Source: Actinernus sp. WN-2022
Taxonomy: Eukaryota; Cnidaria; Anthozoa; Actiniaria; Actinernidae
Assembly: GCA_030867875.1 (NCBI GenBank)
Contig: JAOWCC010000577.1
Location: 82,503,740-82,567,739, forward strand
Direction: 5' to 3'
Length of the DNA stretch: 64,000 nt
Shown: positions 35,590 to 46,200 of the stretch, in pieces
Numbering within the stretch: position 1 is the first letter of the stretch
Layout: the number at the start of each line of letters is the position of its first letter
Position numbers and translations under genes: made by a program
The notes under the pieces: model-generated
Seen by the model: only the letters and a program-made list of their open reading frames with translations
Told to the model about the DNA's origin: nothing
Database searches by the model: none

Positions 35590-36270
35590 TAAGGCATGGG
35601 TCTCAAACTATTTCAATATGGCCGCCGCAAATCAAGAGGGGGTGGTCTATCTCTTCGTACTTGTTAGATATAGTCTTTGCACTTTTACAGATTCCATAAA
35701 GTCACAACCTTAATACCTTGTTGTGGCAGTTTCCATGGAAACGTGTTTTGTGACCTTTGAACTCTAATTTTAAGGAAAATTGGGAAAAGCCTCCTGGAGG
35801 TCAGTAAAAGTTGTTAATATAGTGGGTATTTTCATGCAAGTGAATCAAGGTTAGTGCACACGTTTCTGCTCCAATTTGAAAAGTTGGTTATTTTAAGGGG
35901 AAGGCAATTTAAGGCAAATATGAAATTTGATATTCTCAACTTTCCACCGAATTAACAAACATTCCAATAATAACCAACTTTTCAAATTGGAACACCGAAG
36001 TGTGCACTAACCTTGATTCATTTGCATGAAAATATCTACTATATCAACAACTTTTACCGACCTCCAGGAGGCTTTTCCCAATTTTTCTTAAAATTAAAGT
36101 TCAAAGGTCACATAACACATTTTGTGACAGTTTCCATGGAAATGTGTAAAGGTTGTGACTTTATCAAATCTGTCAAAGTGTCAAGACTATATCTCATAAG
36201 CACAAAGAGATAGACCACCCCCTCTTGATTTGCGGCGGCCATATTGGAGACCCATGCCTTAACGCCCCTG
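35581..36270. mobile_element. 690-bp palindromic MITE, CAGGGGC ends
   Basis: The ends caggggcattaaggcatggg and its complement continue into arms with gccgccgcaaatcaagaggg and ggtggtctatctctt, inverted over most of the length. It splits a site that reads ggagtttcagctgacattc (complement) in element A. The ends are hAT-like, but no clean 8-bp duplication remains. Confidence 0.78.
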
Positions 36271-36572
36271 AGCAGCTGACATTCTCCAAGTTCGTATATT
36301 TTTTGTTTTTTGAATTTTACGCTCTAGTTGAGATTCCTTGATATTCCACGCGTGAGTTTTCACTTCCGCCGCATGATGATTGGATGAATCGGTCGAATGA
36401 CTTACTAATTTTATGCATTTTAATTAGTGGATGGATATCAAAATAACCATGGGTTGCGGCAGGCTCTCTCTTCCTCTCCTCCCCACTCCCTCCCCCCTCT
36501 TTTTTTCCTCGCCCCAATCCCCTAATCTCCGCTCGCTGCGCTCCGATACTCCAGACCCGCAACGCAGGCTAA

Positions 36573-36685
36573 TTGGCCACTTTGGAAAAGTGTTCGCCAT
36601 GTTGAATCTGTCCCCTGTAATGATCCCAAGTGCCTTTGCGAGGCTTAATTCGCCCCAGCCTCCTACTCTTTTCCAAAGTGGCCAA
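36573..36685. repeat. Short TTGGCCACTTT inverted-repeat element
   Basis: It runs ttggccactttggaaaag to its complement, 113 bp, directly after element B. It shares its first 11 bases with the ends of the 409-bp palindrome at 45882-46290. Confidence 0.6.
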
Positions 36686-36894
36686 TAGGATCGGCGCGAA
36701 AATTAGTCAAGCGCGCTCTCCCCAATTTTCCCTGGCCGCGTGGTCTCGCTGGTATCTCTGACCGCGCGCTCGTAAGTCCTGTTTCTACTGATTTTTGCGA
36801 TATGATCGGGACTGGTTTACAGCCGGTCTAGAATACAAACTTCGAGCCAGTAAAATAGATTTTTATGAATGCCTTTGTCATTTGAATCTCTGGG

Positions 36895-37131
36895 GATTGA
36901 GTGAAAACCAGCAATACAGAAAAGAGTACTACGAATTATTCATGGTACGAACTGCCCTACCCAGATTTACTTAATGGACTGTGTCTGAGCTTAAGAAAGC
37001 GCCGATCAGAACTAAATCAGACCCTTTTTCGTAAAATACTTAGTCATCCGCAAGGAAATTTGTATAAGCTCATTCCATTTAATTTAACTCGCTCTTCTGT
37101 TACCTTGAGGAATGTACATTCACTTGTGTAA
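36895..37131 (+). pseudogene. LINE reverse transcriptase C-terminal fragment
   Basis: Frames read AIQKRVLRIIHGTN, then GLCLSLRKRRSELNQTLF, then KILSHPQGNLYKLIPF. This is the conserved tail of CR1/L2-like RTs, with one frame change. Confidence 0.75.
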
Positions 37132-38282
37132 AACTAACTAACCGACACCTTTATCATATATGGTGCAAGTGTATATAATAACGGCAGCAAGTGATTAAGA
37201 CTAAGAATATCACAATTGATCATATCTCATACTTATTTTCTAAATATTTTCAATGTATAAATAATATTAACTTCTTATTAACCGAGCGCAAGGTCTGTAC
37301 AGAGAAATATCAGACCGGTCGTTTCTTTACAGACCGAAATCGGTCCGGAGCACAAAGGCGTATTGACTGTGGTCATTTATGGGAATATCTTGACCGGCTA
37401 TTGACCAATCAGAATGCAAGAAGTGACAGAGCCATATAATTAGTCAGTAGTACTTTTCCTGTTGGCATAATATGATCTGACACCTTTCCGGTACCAGTTC
37501 AATAAAAAAAAACAGAATTCATCAGATAGAGTAGATTTATTATTTGAGCCGTCAAATTACGGTAAACATTTATGTAAGCTAAGGAAAGACTGTAAAAAAT
37601 TGTACCGTTGCATGACACGTTCGACTCGAGTATTGAACTTTTAAACGAGCCTAAACGTATCAACTTTGTACTGTAACGGACCCTTTGTGAATGGAAAGTG
37701 CAGCGGCCGTCTAAGCCTGCGCATGTCAGTAACGCAAATATATTGCGCAGATATAGCGATACTTACTGCCAACCAGAGATGCAATGGTTCCCGACACAAA
37801 GCGGCCTTTTGAAATCATGGTTGGGTACATTAGCATAACAATTACGTTTATCGACACGAAGTATCGCTGTAACTTTAAACAATTATTCGCTTTTTCTTCA
37901 AAATTTCTAAAATGTTACTATATTCTTGAAGCCGTCCCATAAACTGGTACGTGTTTTAGGTCTACAAACGCTCGGCCTGCCCATTTGTTCACCTAAACAT
38001 AGCGTCCATATCTCCTATATAGCTGTCACAACATTTTCACAAGTTTTTAGATCGTTTCCCCCGTTAATTAGTGGGTTCCACTAATGGCGGAATAAAAGAT
38101 GCCTCGCCTAGCTACTGGTTATACCATGGTTGCTACGCTTTTGTAATTTTTATTCCCTTAGGAATTATTGCAACACAAGAATAGCGGGAAACCGTTCTAA
38201 AAATAACCCAACTTGTGAAAACGCTGCGATGACAGTCAGGAGCGCTATCCTGTATACCGTGCCTAAGTTAACAACCTCAATA
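37132..38282. other. Gene-free stretch
   Basis: No exon or bounded element was identified. Confidence 0.4.
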
Positions 38283-38546
38283 GTCAGCTCAGTTGGAAGA
38301 GCACGGTCTGCCGTGCGGGAGGTCGTGGGTTCGAATCTCGCCCGCGTCCTTGGGCAGGGACTTCTAATATATGAGAGGGGGACGTAAACGAACCAGTTGT
38401 GCTATTTCCAGAGAGTAGAGTATCGTCTCCCGACACAACAGCCTGGTATTCGGAGGTACTATCACTCATGATTGTAAACTGCACGGCAGCACATTGCGCC
38501 ACAATAGCAGTCTATCACAAAAATAAATTTATGAAGCGCATATGAA
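38283..38546 (+). mobile_element. tRNA-derived SINE
   Basis: The head has an A box (agctcagttggaagagc) and a B box (gggttcgaatc) 30-35 bp apart. The body, with cgacacaacagcctgg and attgtaaactgcacggcagc, is related to the SINEs at 31255 and 56862. The acceptor stem does not pair, so it is not a tRNA gene. Confidence 0.75.
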
Positions 38547-38672
38547 TAACCCAGTTTCAATAGCATGCGCAGATGTACAAATGCTTTGTTTATTTGGCGG
38601 GCAGGTAGAAGATAAACAATGGTGTCCCGCCAGTTGAAACAAGACATTGCGCAGCATCTTGAAACTGGGTTA
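38547..38672. repeat. Hairpin MITE, TAACCCAGTTTCAA ends
   Basis: The arms ataacccagtttcaa and ttgaaactgggttat, with inner gcgcaga and gcgcagc blocks, bound 126 bp. Confidence 0.65.
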
Positions 38673-38682
38673 TATAGCATTT

Positions 38683-38853
38683 CAATAGCCCACTTCCGCC
38701 ATATGCTTTACTTGTCACACACAAAGGTTTCAATACGAGGCTCCGTGCTAAATTAAATTTATTCTTTTCAGACTTAATAAATTTAATTTAGCACGGAGCC
38801 TCGTATTGAAACCTTTGTGCGTGACAAAGCATATCGCGGAAGTGGGCTATTTG
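38683..38853. mobile_element. Near-perfect hairpin MITE (copy 1)
   Basis: The arms of about 75 bp start aatagcccacttccgc and include aggtttcaatacgaggctcc, with only a few bases of loop. A second copy is at 61707-61878. Confidence 0.85.
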
Positions 38854-39029
38854 CGATATATAACGAACACATTTACCTTAATATTACAACAAAACCAAGG
38901 AATACACATTACTTTTTTATTGCCTTTATCAGTGTAGCCCGAAAAACGGTGGGCTCATTCTAAAGTCTGGTTCACACTGGCAACGCCAGTATTTCAACAA
39001 CTACGTAAACTATGTAAAAAGTAATAACT

Positions 39030-39215
39030 ATGAAACCAGAGCGGCATCATATGGGACTTGGGTCATTTCACATCAGTGCTGTTAAACTCTGGCCCTCATT
39101 AGATAATAGCAACCAAGGCATAACCAAACTTAATAATTTCAAAAAGGGAATATTTAAAGACCTCTTAGAGATAATAACAGCATTATCGACCACTTTGAGC
39201 CAAAGTACCTTTTAA
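39030..39215 (+). pseudogene. LINE 3'-terminal coding fragment
   Basis: The frame MGLGSFHISAVKLWPSLDN followed by LNNFKKGIFKDLLE resembles the last 50 residues of CR1-like RTs (G-x-x-F-x-x-S-A-x-x-L-W-x-x-L). The rest of the element is absent. Confidence 0.6.
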
Positions 39216-39415
39216 TGACTGAATTTTTATAGTACAGATCAACTTATTAACTTTTCAATTGCCATATTCTTAACTTCAATTATTCATAATGAAATATATA
39301 CAGCCATCATTACGTCTATTAATGTATTAATATATTTACTTATTTCTAGTGCCATTTTCCCCCTTTATTTTATTTTTGGTTTATTACTGATATGCGGTAA
39401 TTGTTTTTACCCTAA

Positions 39416-40360
39416 GGCCCAGTTCAAACGTCGATCTTCTCATGAGCCGAACCAGATCGATATAAGATCGACATAAGTTCGACTGTTGATTCAGACGTCA
39501 AACCTAACTCGGCCGCTCCGAATGATATTAGATCAGAAGCATAGAGGTCAGTGGTAAACAGACAGTGAAACAATGGCGGACCGAATGGCTAACTCAAACA
39601 CAACTAGAACAAGGGCTTTTCTTCCGGGAATGAACGAACGAACGAAATAGAAGTATGATGCAAACTGCATTATGTCGATAAAAGGAGATTGCTGCTAAAT
39701 TTGTGCCTCGAGACTTTCGGAGAGCAATAAAACGCGAGTTTGCAATCGTTTGTGTTGCATATGGGCAACTCACAATTCATGCAGTAGTATTTGGTGGTCG
39801 CAAAACATGAACTCCACATGCCTTCATGGCCAATTTCAATCTCGTTCCCAGAGCCCGCGCGTTTTTCGGCCAAAAGATCGCGGGCTCTGGGAACTAGGGG
39901 CCCATTTATCTTCTCCAGGCAGCCATGTTTTTTTTCCACATCTTCTGCGCATGCTTTTAGGGGCGGAAGAGGATTGTGGGAATGAAAAAGCTATAATTTA
40001 TACTACATTATAATAATGTATGCCTTAGGTACGGCTCATGAAAAGTTCGACGTTTGTCAAATCAGTCGCTCCAAAGTCGTAATTCCCGACTGCCCTTGTC
40101 GAACTGTACGACTGTGTCATCTTAATAGATGGTTTGCACTCAATCACCAGAGATTCCAATGACAAAGGGCATGGCGCCATGTTGGTGTACAGAACAAAAG
40201 AAGCTAACGAAGAGTCTATTGTTAACTGTACACCAACATGGCGGCTATGACGTCACGTGCAAAGGGTCTATACAATTTGTCGAACTTAACTGATTCAAAC
40301 TTCGTACTTCTCATGAACTTAATTCACGGCTCATGAGAATATCGACGTTTGAACTGGGCC
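39416..40360. mobile_element. PIF/Harbinger-like element, 945 bp
   Basis: The inverted ends ggcccagttcaaacgtcga and complement continue to about 35 bp with catgagccg. TAA is duplicated at both sides (39413-39415 and 40361-40363). A TWA target and these lengths fit a non-autonomous Harbinger. Two internal palindromes, at about 39845-39895 and 40155-40275, look like later small insertions. No transposase is visible. Confidence 0.8.
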
Positions 40361-40715
40361 TAATAAAGTCATTATTATTATAAGCACTAGCAACCGGCGC
40401 TTGTTCTTTTCTCTCGCAACTGCGTTTATGAACGAGTCGCTAGTGTGAACCAGGCTTAAAATGTCGCTAGTGTGAACCAGGCTTAAAGTGGCTTGATTTC
40501 ATTTTTAACACATTTTCTATTGTTATTCGATAGCCTTTATTTCACCAAGATCCCATGCAGTGAATTTCAATATATTGCTCATTACGTATTCATGATTTTA
40601 GATGGAGGTATTTATATGATAAAAAAGACCTTGAATTTCTAATGAGCTATATAAAGGCTATTGGATAACTAATCCGGTCTTTATATTGAAATTCGATATT
40701 TAACTCGATATTTAA

Positions 40716-41214
40716 CTCTTAGTCTCCCTTTAGTCATATTGTGCAATTGAATGATAAATTTGGAGTGCGAACATTATTTTTTTCCGTATCGAAGTCAGGC
40801 ATAATTATCAAAATCATGTGACAATTTTTATGCTATATTTCTTACTTTTGTGAATATAAATGTGCAAAACACTTGACGTCATGCCTGTGATTAGCATATC
40901 TTTAACGGCATAAAAATTGTCGCATGATATAGACCATATCGCAACCCCGCCGTCCCAGTGCACTCTGGGATGGATATCTCAGTTTTCCATTGTTGTTGTT
41001 GGGCGGCCATCTTGGATTTAACAATGGAAACTGAGATATCCATCCCAGAGTGCACTGCAACGGCGGAGTTGTGATATAGTCTATGCCGGACTTCGACATT
41101 AAAAAATAATTGTTCGCGCTCTCCAAATTTAATTCCACAAAATGACTTGGGTAAGACTAAAATGTAATAAATTGAAATAAAAACGGGATCGATTGTTTTC
41201 ACTTCATAGGCACT
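40716..41214. mobile_element. TTAA-flanked MITE, left-truncated, with nested hairpin
   Basis: Related to 2795-3375: it has gaacattatttttttccg and cgaagtcaggc, and a right end ataggcact next to TTAA. A separate palindrome at about 40926-41086 (arms about 65 bp, ccagtgcactctgggatgg) sits inside it. Confidence 0.7.
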
Positions 41215-41415
41215 TTAAAGCACAGCTGAACCCTAAATCAACCGAACGACTATATAAAGATGTATTCGAAATGTTCTGATGATTTATTTGTCTGGGTTAC
41301 GCGTCTATGAAGAGAATATTGGTTTTCAATTTCAAAAAGTAAGATTTTTCGCTGATAATCTAGCTTGTGTCGGCTCAATTCAGTCAAATTAACCCTATAT
41401 CGTACGTCACACATA

Positions 41416-41653
41416 AGCGGTTTTCAGTTGAGTGTAGTGAAACCAAACACAAATTACCCACAGCCAGCCAATCATAGCAGCAAGTAATCACAAGTAACTC
41501 ATAAATGGCTTCCCTGTGAGCCAATGACAAAGCAAAACCAATTTGCGTTTGGTTTTACTTGGATTCTGAATGGTTGGTTTACTTTCTCAGCCAATAGGAG
41601 AGCTTAGTAAACGCAAAACCAAAACACTTCCGACACTCAATTGAAATCCGCTC
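41416..41653. mobile_element. GAGCGG-end MITE (copy 1)
   Basis: The ends agcggttttcagttgagtg and cactcaattgaaatccgctc are inverted, with TA on both sides. The interior has several CCAAT-type words (agccaatcata, agccaatgaca, agccaatagga). Copies are at 42280-42577 and, lacking one end, at 49284-49486. Confidence 0.8.
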
Positions 41654-41844
41654 TACCAAGGAAAAGCAATCACACCTAGAGTATAAAGAAAACAATGGTC
41701 CGCAAATAGAAGCGGTTGGCAAAACTAACCTGACGTCACAAATGACAAGACTTGAGCCGTCTGTACATAGCGGAGGTTGGGAGGAAGGTTTTCAGATTTT
41801 CTCTTCATCGACGCGCAATAAAGAAATAAAATAGCAGAGCTTAA

Positions 41845-42132
41845 AGGGGCTTTGTCATGGTATGCGCATGTATCGAGTAATCGCTCGTTTAGTGGGTTTT
41901 AATTGAATACAAACAGTTAAACTTCCCTCCCTCAATGCTTGATTGAAAGGATTTTCAATATTCTCCCTGGAGACTGTTTATATACACTGTTTCTTAGTCA
42001 TTTTTGCATATTTGCTTTCATTTTAAGCATCCCACATGGCCGAGAGGTTCGTTAGTTCATATCAAAAGCGGTGGAAATCTCTCTTTCCGGCCCGGAAAAA
42101 CGAATGTAAAGTCTTACCGTGACACAGCCCCT
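41845..42132. mobile_element. TTAA-target MITE, AGGGGCTTTGTCA ends
   Basis: Inverted ends aggggctttgtcatggta and taccgtgacacagcccct lie between two TTAA sites (41841-41844 and 42133-42136), 288 bp. The ends resemble those of 29699-30093 in starting AGGG after TTAA. Confidence 0.8.
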
Positions 42133-42279
42133 TTAAATACATATTTGTATAGACGTTGGGTTGATTTTAGGGTTCAGTTCAGTTTCAAAGTACAACGGCT
42201 CTACTTTTCCTGACAAAAATACAACGGTCCATCTCAAATATAATGTCTTGTGCTTAAACATGATCGCCACTTAAAAACA

Positions 42280-42577
42280 ACGCGGTTTTCGATTGAGTGT
42301 CGTAAAACCAAAACATGAGCCAATCACAGGAGCAAGTAAAACACAATGAGCCAATCACAGGAGCAAGTAAAACACAATGAGCCAATCACAGGAGCAAGTA
42401 AAACACAATGAACCAAACACAGGAGCAAGTAAAAACATCAGTGAACTGAAGTAATTCGTGACTGGTTTTACTTCAACCAGTGACGGGGAACGTAAACGCA
42501 AGCATGCCTGGATAACTAACCAATCAAATTCGAAGGCAATCACCTAATGACTTGTGACACTCAATTGCAAACCGCTC
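42280..42577. mobile_element. GAGCGG-end MITE (copy 2) with tandem expansion
   Basis: The ends gcggttttcgattgagtgtc and gacactcaattgcaaaccgc are inverted. The interior has four tandem 31-bp units (42317-42440) of gagccaatcacaggagcaag plus taaaacacaat. Confidence 0.8.
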
Positions 42578-42945
42578 TTTATTTAACTGTAACAACGGAA
42601 ATTTTGCTGCCGTTTTTGATTAGTACAAACAGCAGCACTTATAATTATTTCCAACTTCGAACTTTATCCATTGGGAAATCCGTTAGTTGGCGCACGAAAA
42701 TATATAGATCTTTACAAATATATCATGCGACGGCGATCTTGGAATAAATCCATTGTTCACGTCCGCCTAGCCTCGTTCTAAAACGTGTCGGACCGAGGCT
42801 GGACAGGCATGAGCTATGGTTTTATTCCAAAATGGCCTAATGAAAAATGTTCTTCATATCCCTCTTGTGTTTTGGCGGGCACGTTTTTCTCACGAACTGT
42901 TTTTCTTTCATTTCTGTTGTTGATCAGTAGATGCATGAACATCCT

Positions 42946-43256
42946 TCATGTTTTCCTACCACAGATCGCCTTGTGCTTTGGCCAGTGCTGTTTCTGGCAA
43001 ACTGACGAACAGTACCACGCCTTCCCCTCGCAGACGCCATTACACTTCTTCAGCTTCTCCTGGTTTGTCGTCTTACCACAACAACTGCAGTTCTTAACGG
43101 CAGGATGGCGTGTGACGTTGTGAGTTCTTTTAAGGTCTAGAATGTGGATATCGGAGAAGCCTTGAAAATTACTACCGTGGTAGCCGTGGACAGCGTAAAC
43201 TCTATCCTTTCCGTCGCTTACTAAAACGCACTTTGCTCTCTTGGAAAGGCTTTGCC
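42946..43256 (-). CDS. Exon 8 of TPR-kelch-MYND gene, MYND finger
   Basis: 311 nt from acceptor ATCGTCTAG to TGA. It codes for the last kelch strand (VLVSDGKDRVYAVHGYHG) and then a MYND finger. The metal ligands C-x2-C, C-x3-C, C-x3-C and H-x3-C are all present (residues 572, 575, 587, 591, 598, 602, 610, 614). Only four residues follow the last cysteine. Confidence 0.9.
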
Positions 43257-46200
43257 CTAGACGATAGAAACATTGACGAAGAAAAAATGAGCATCACGGG
43301 AAAAAAAGACATTAAATGTTGATATGTCACGTCAACAACCAATGACAGGAGCTCATTACCAGGCGCGTCCATATATACATATACTATATCCGTGAGTCAG
43401 CGTATGACCGGTTTGAGCTATTTGTAGAACATGTTTCCCGGGTAACTGCCTTCTGACTCTGCTGCGATCGTGCATATGCTTGCCGTAATTATCGAGATTA
43501 AGAATGATATATTGTTCTTCGAGGTGATTTTACTAACGCTCCATTGTCCTGACTATTGTTTGATTGGACTCCCAAAGTGTAGGCACGTGAACTCCCGTGA
43601 GATCTGTTCTAAATATAGCTCAATCCGGTCTTACGCTGACTCAGACCTAGTATGGGAGATGGACGCTCCTGGTAATGGGCTCCTGCCAATGAATAGTCCA
43701 ATTCGTAGTTCTTGAAATGTAACCAAGCCTTTGCCTGTCATGGAGGCAGGAGCACTATTCATAAAGGCTTCAAAGCGAGGCAAATAGCCCCAACTTGTCA
43801 CAAGAATCTACAGTCAATTGTGGAAAATAAATTCAATGTTATTATGCCAAAAGAGAACAACAGTGCGGTATGACAGACACTGAGACATTCTGCCCGACCT
43901 AGTTTCATTCTGAACTGTTAACTATAGTTAAATACCAGCGAGGCTATTCACAACTCTGCGTATTGTTGGAGTTTTATACCTTCTCGCTAGTATTTATAAA
44001 TATTTCACTTCACGGTGAACCCTGAATTTCTAACGAGACCTGAAACAACAATGGGGGCTGATCAAAGCCAGGTCCCGGCTAATCCACAGATCGAATTGGA
44101 ATTTAGCGTGTTGGTTTTTGCGGAGGGAGGAAAACCGGAGAACTCTCAGATATTCATAATCTATAATTACACATAGACAGTAGTTAACTCGAACGCCTCG
44201 GCTACTTTGACTACTGCACACATATTCCTATCACAGCTCTCTTTTAATTCTTTATTTTTATATTTACTTATCTTAAAATACTTAAGATTTTGCTTACCTG
44301 ATTTATGTAAACAGTGTGGAAATAACAAAATTGACAAAATTGAAAAACCCTGGAGCAAGGGCGAGATACCAACAAACTCGACTCACATATGGTGCCGCGT
44401 CCGAGAATCGAACCTGGGCCACAGAGGTGAGAGGCGAAGCGCTTAACCACTGCGCCACCCGGGCTCCCCTAAATATTGAGCAAATACGCGTCTGTGGTCA
44501 TCGCATTCAGCAGTAATTTTCCAATATGAAAAAGGACTATTTTGCGATCTTTGTGGCATAGGAACAACGCAGTCTCCCCGTTGAATTAACAACTATCCTT
44601 AAATGGAAAACACGCTTGAAATAATGATAATCGTTAATTCTAAGACAAATCCTTACACAAACGTAACCCTAACCATCGGTCGAACTCTCGGGTAAACGAC
44701 GGGTTCTTACTCACCCAGAGCTAGGGTTCACAGGTAAACAAGAAGAGAAGGTAAAGGAGAGAAGAAACCCTTTGCGTGTAGTGCAGACGTCATGACTACT
44801 ACGCTAAGCAGGTCTACCGCCGTTCGGAATGCGGCAAATGTTTATCTTTATCCTTGACTGGTTTTAAGAATGTCATTAGAATGAACGATTAACGTTATTT
44901 CAAGCGTGTTTTCCATTTAAGGATAGTTGTTAATTCAACGGGGATGTGTTGAAAGGTAAAAGGTATCAAGTGGATTTCGTATGAGCGGGCAAGTTACAGC
45001 AATGACTTACGACATGGTTACTGTACGACATGCCGTGACATTGAAATGGTTTTCCTATTATTTTTATCGTTCTGATCCAATCAAATTACAGAGTTACGGT
45101 ACAGTAAGTTACGGTAAGGCTACCGACATGCCGTATTTTTGTCCCACTCATACGAAATCCCCTCTATTTATTACAAACGAACACGGAATGTAAACGGAGC
45201 GAAATAATGACAATGCCTACCTTGTGACTGGATCATACAGAAAGAATCCGACGCACTCAGGAACTCAAACGTGTCATTGAGATAAGCACAGTGAAGCACC
45301 GACTCTGGCCGCCCTTGCTGATTCAGAAAGAAGGTATTGATAGTGGTGGTGAATCCGCCGAAAAGTACCGCCCCTCGTGACGTCACTACCGCTGTACACT
45401 CGCACCTCGAGACTGGAACATTACCGTACATCTCCTGCCTCACCCAACCCCCCTCCGCAATATCATAGTACCAAAGATCCTCTAGGGTCGCGTTCGTGAA
45501 CTCAAACGACTGGCCTATTACACTGTCAGGGTCACAACTCGGTCGCTCCATTGAGCCCCCTAGGATATAGATCCTCTTCCGGGCATTATCTGGCCACATA
45601 GTGTGGTTATATCGCGGTTCGGGTAAATTAAGGCCGGAGACATGGGGGTTATGGTCATCGGTGCCAGATACTTTCGTCCATTTTAGTGTTGTAAGGTCGA
45701 GTGTGTAGAGGTTGTTAGAATGTTCAACACTTCGTCCGACGCTTATTTCTCCTTTTCCGCCAAATACGAACATCTTGTTTCCCAGGATACATGCTGTGTG
45801 TTCGACAAGACTGGGCACGTGTCCAGTAACTGGAAGAGTGCGCCACGTGTGTTGCTGAAAGGAAGGATGATATCACTCTAATTGGCCACTTTAGAAACGA
45901 AAAAAGGACTGGGTCGAGTTTGTAATGTCAATTTCATTATAATTTAATCTAAATATGAACTCCATCACAAGAAAGAGCACACCGAAATTAGTAAGTTTGA
46001 TGAGTTTGGTGACGTTTCGTTCGATATTTACCCTGTGGTGAGCGTTCAAAAATAGCAAAAATAAGAGACGTTTGTATGGATTGAAGGGACGCTTGTACAA
46101 ACGTCTCTTATTTTTGCGATTGTTGAAAGCTCACCACAGGGTAAATATCGAACGAAACGTCACCAAAGTCATCAAACTTACTAATTTCGGTGTGCTCTTT

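Larger units (their letters stand above)
34670..36569 (-). mobile_element. TA-target element B, inverted copy of A
   Basis: It has the same inverted ends (gcctgcgttgcggctctgg) with TA on both sides (34668-34669 and 36570-36571) and the same interior as element A in reverse. It holds a poly-G run of about 20 near 34743-34763 and a 690-bp MITE (35581-36270) that A lacks. Confidence 0.78.

Noticed and set aside
34658..36694. AATAGGATCG on both sides of element B as a 10-bp target duplication
   Set aside because: The right copy lies beyond a separate 113-bp element and TA already explains B's flanks; probably chance or a partial composite.
38283..38350. Possible functional tRNA gene
   Set aside because: A and B boxes are present, but the acceptor stem does not pair and a SINE body follows.
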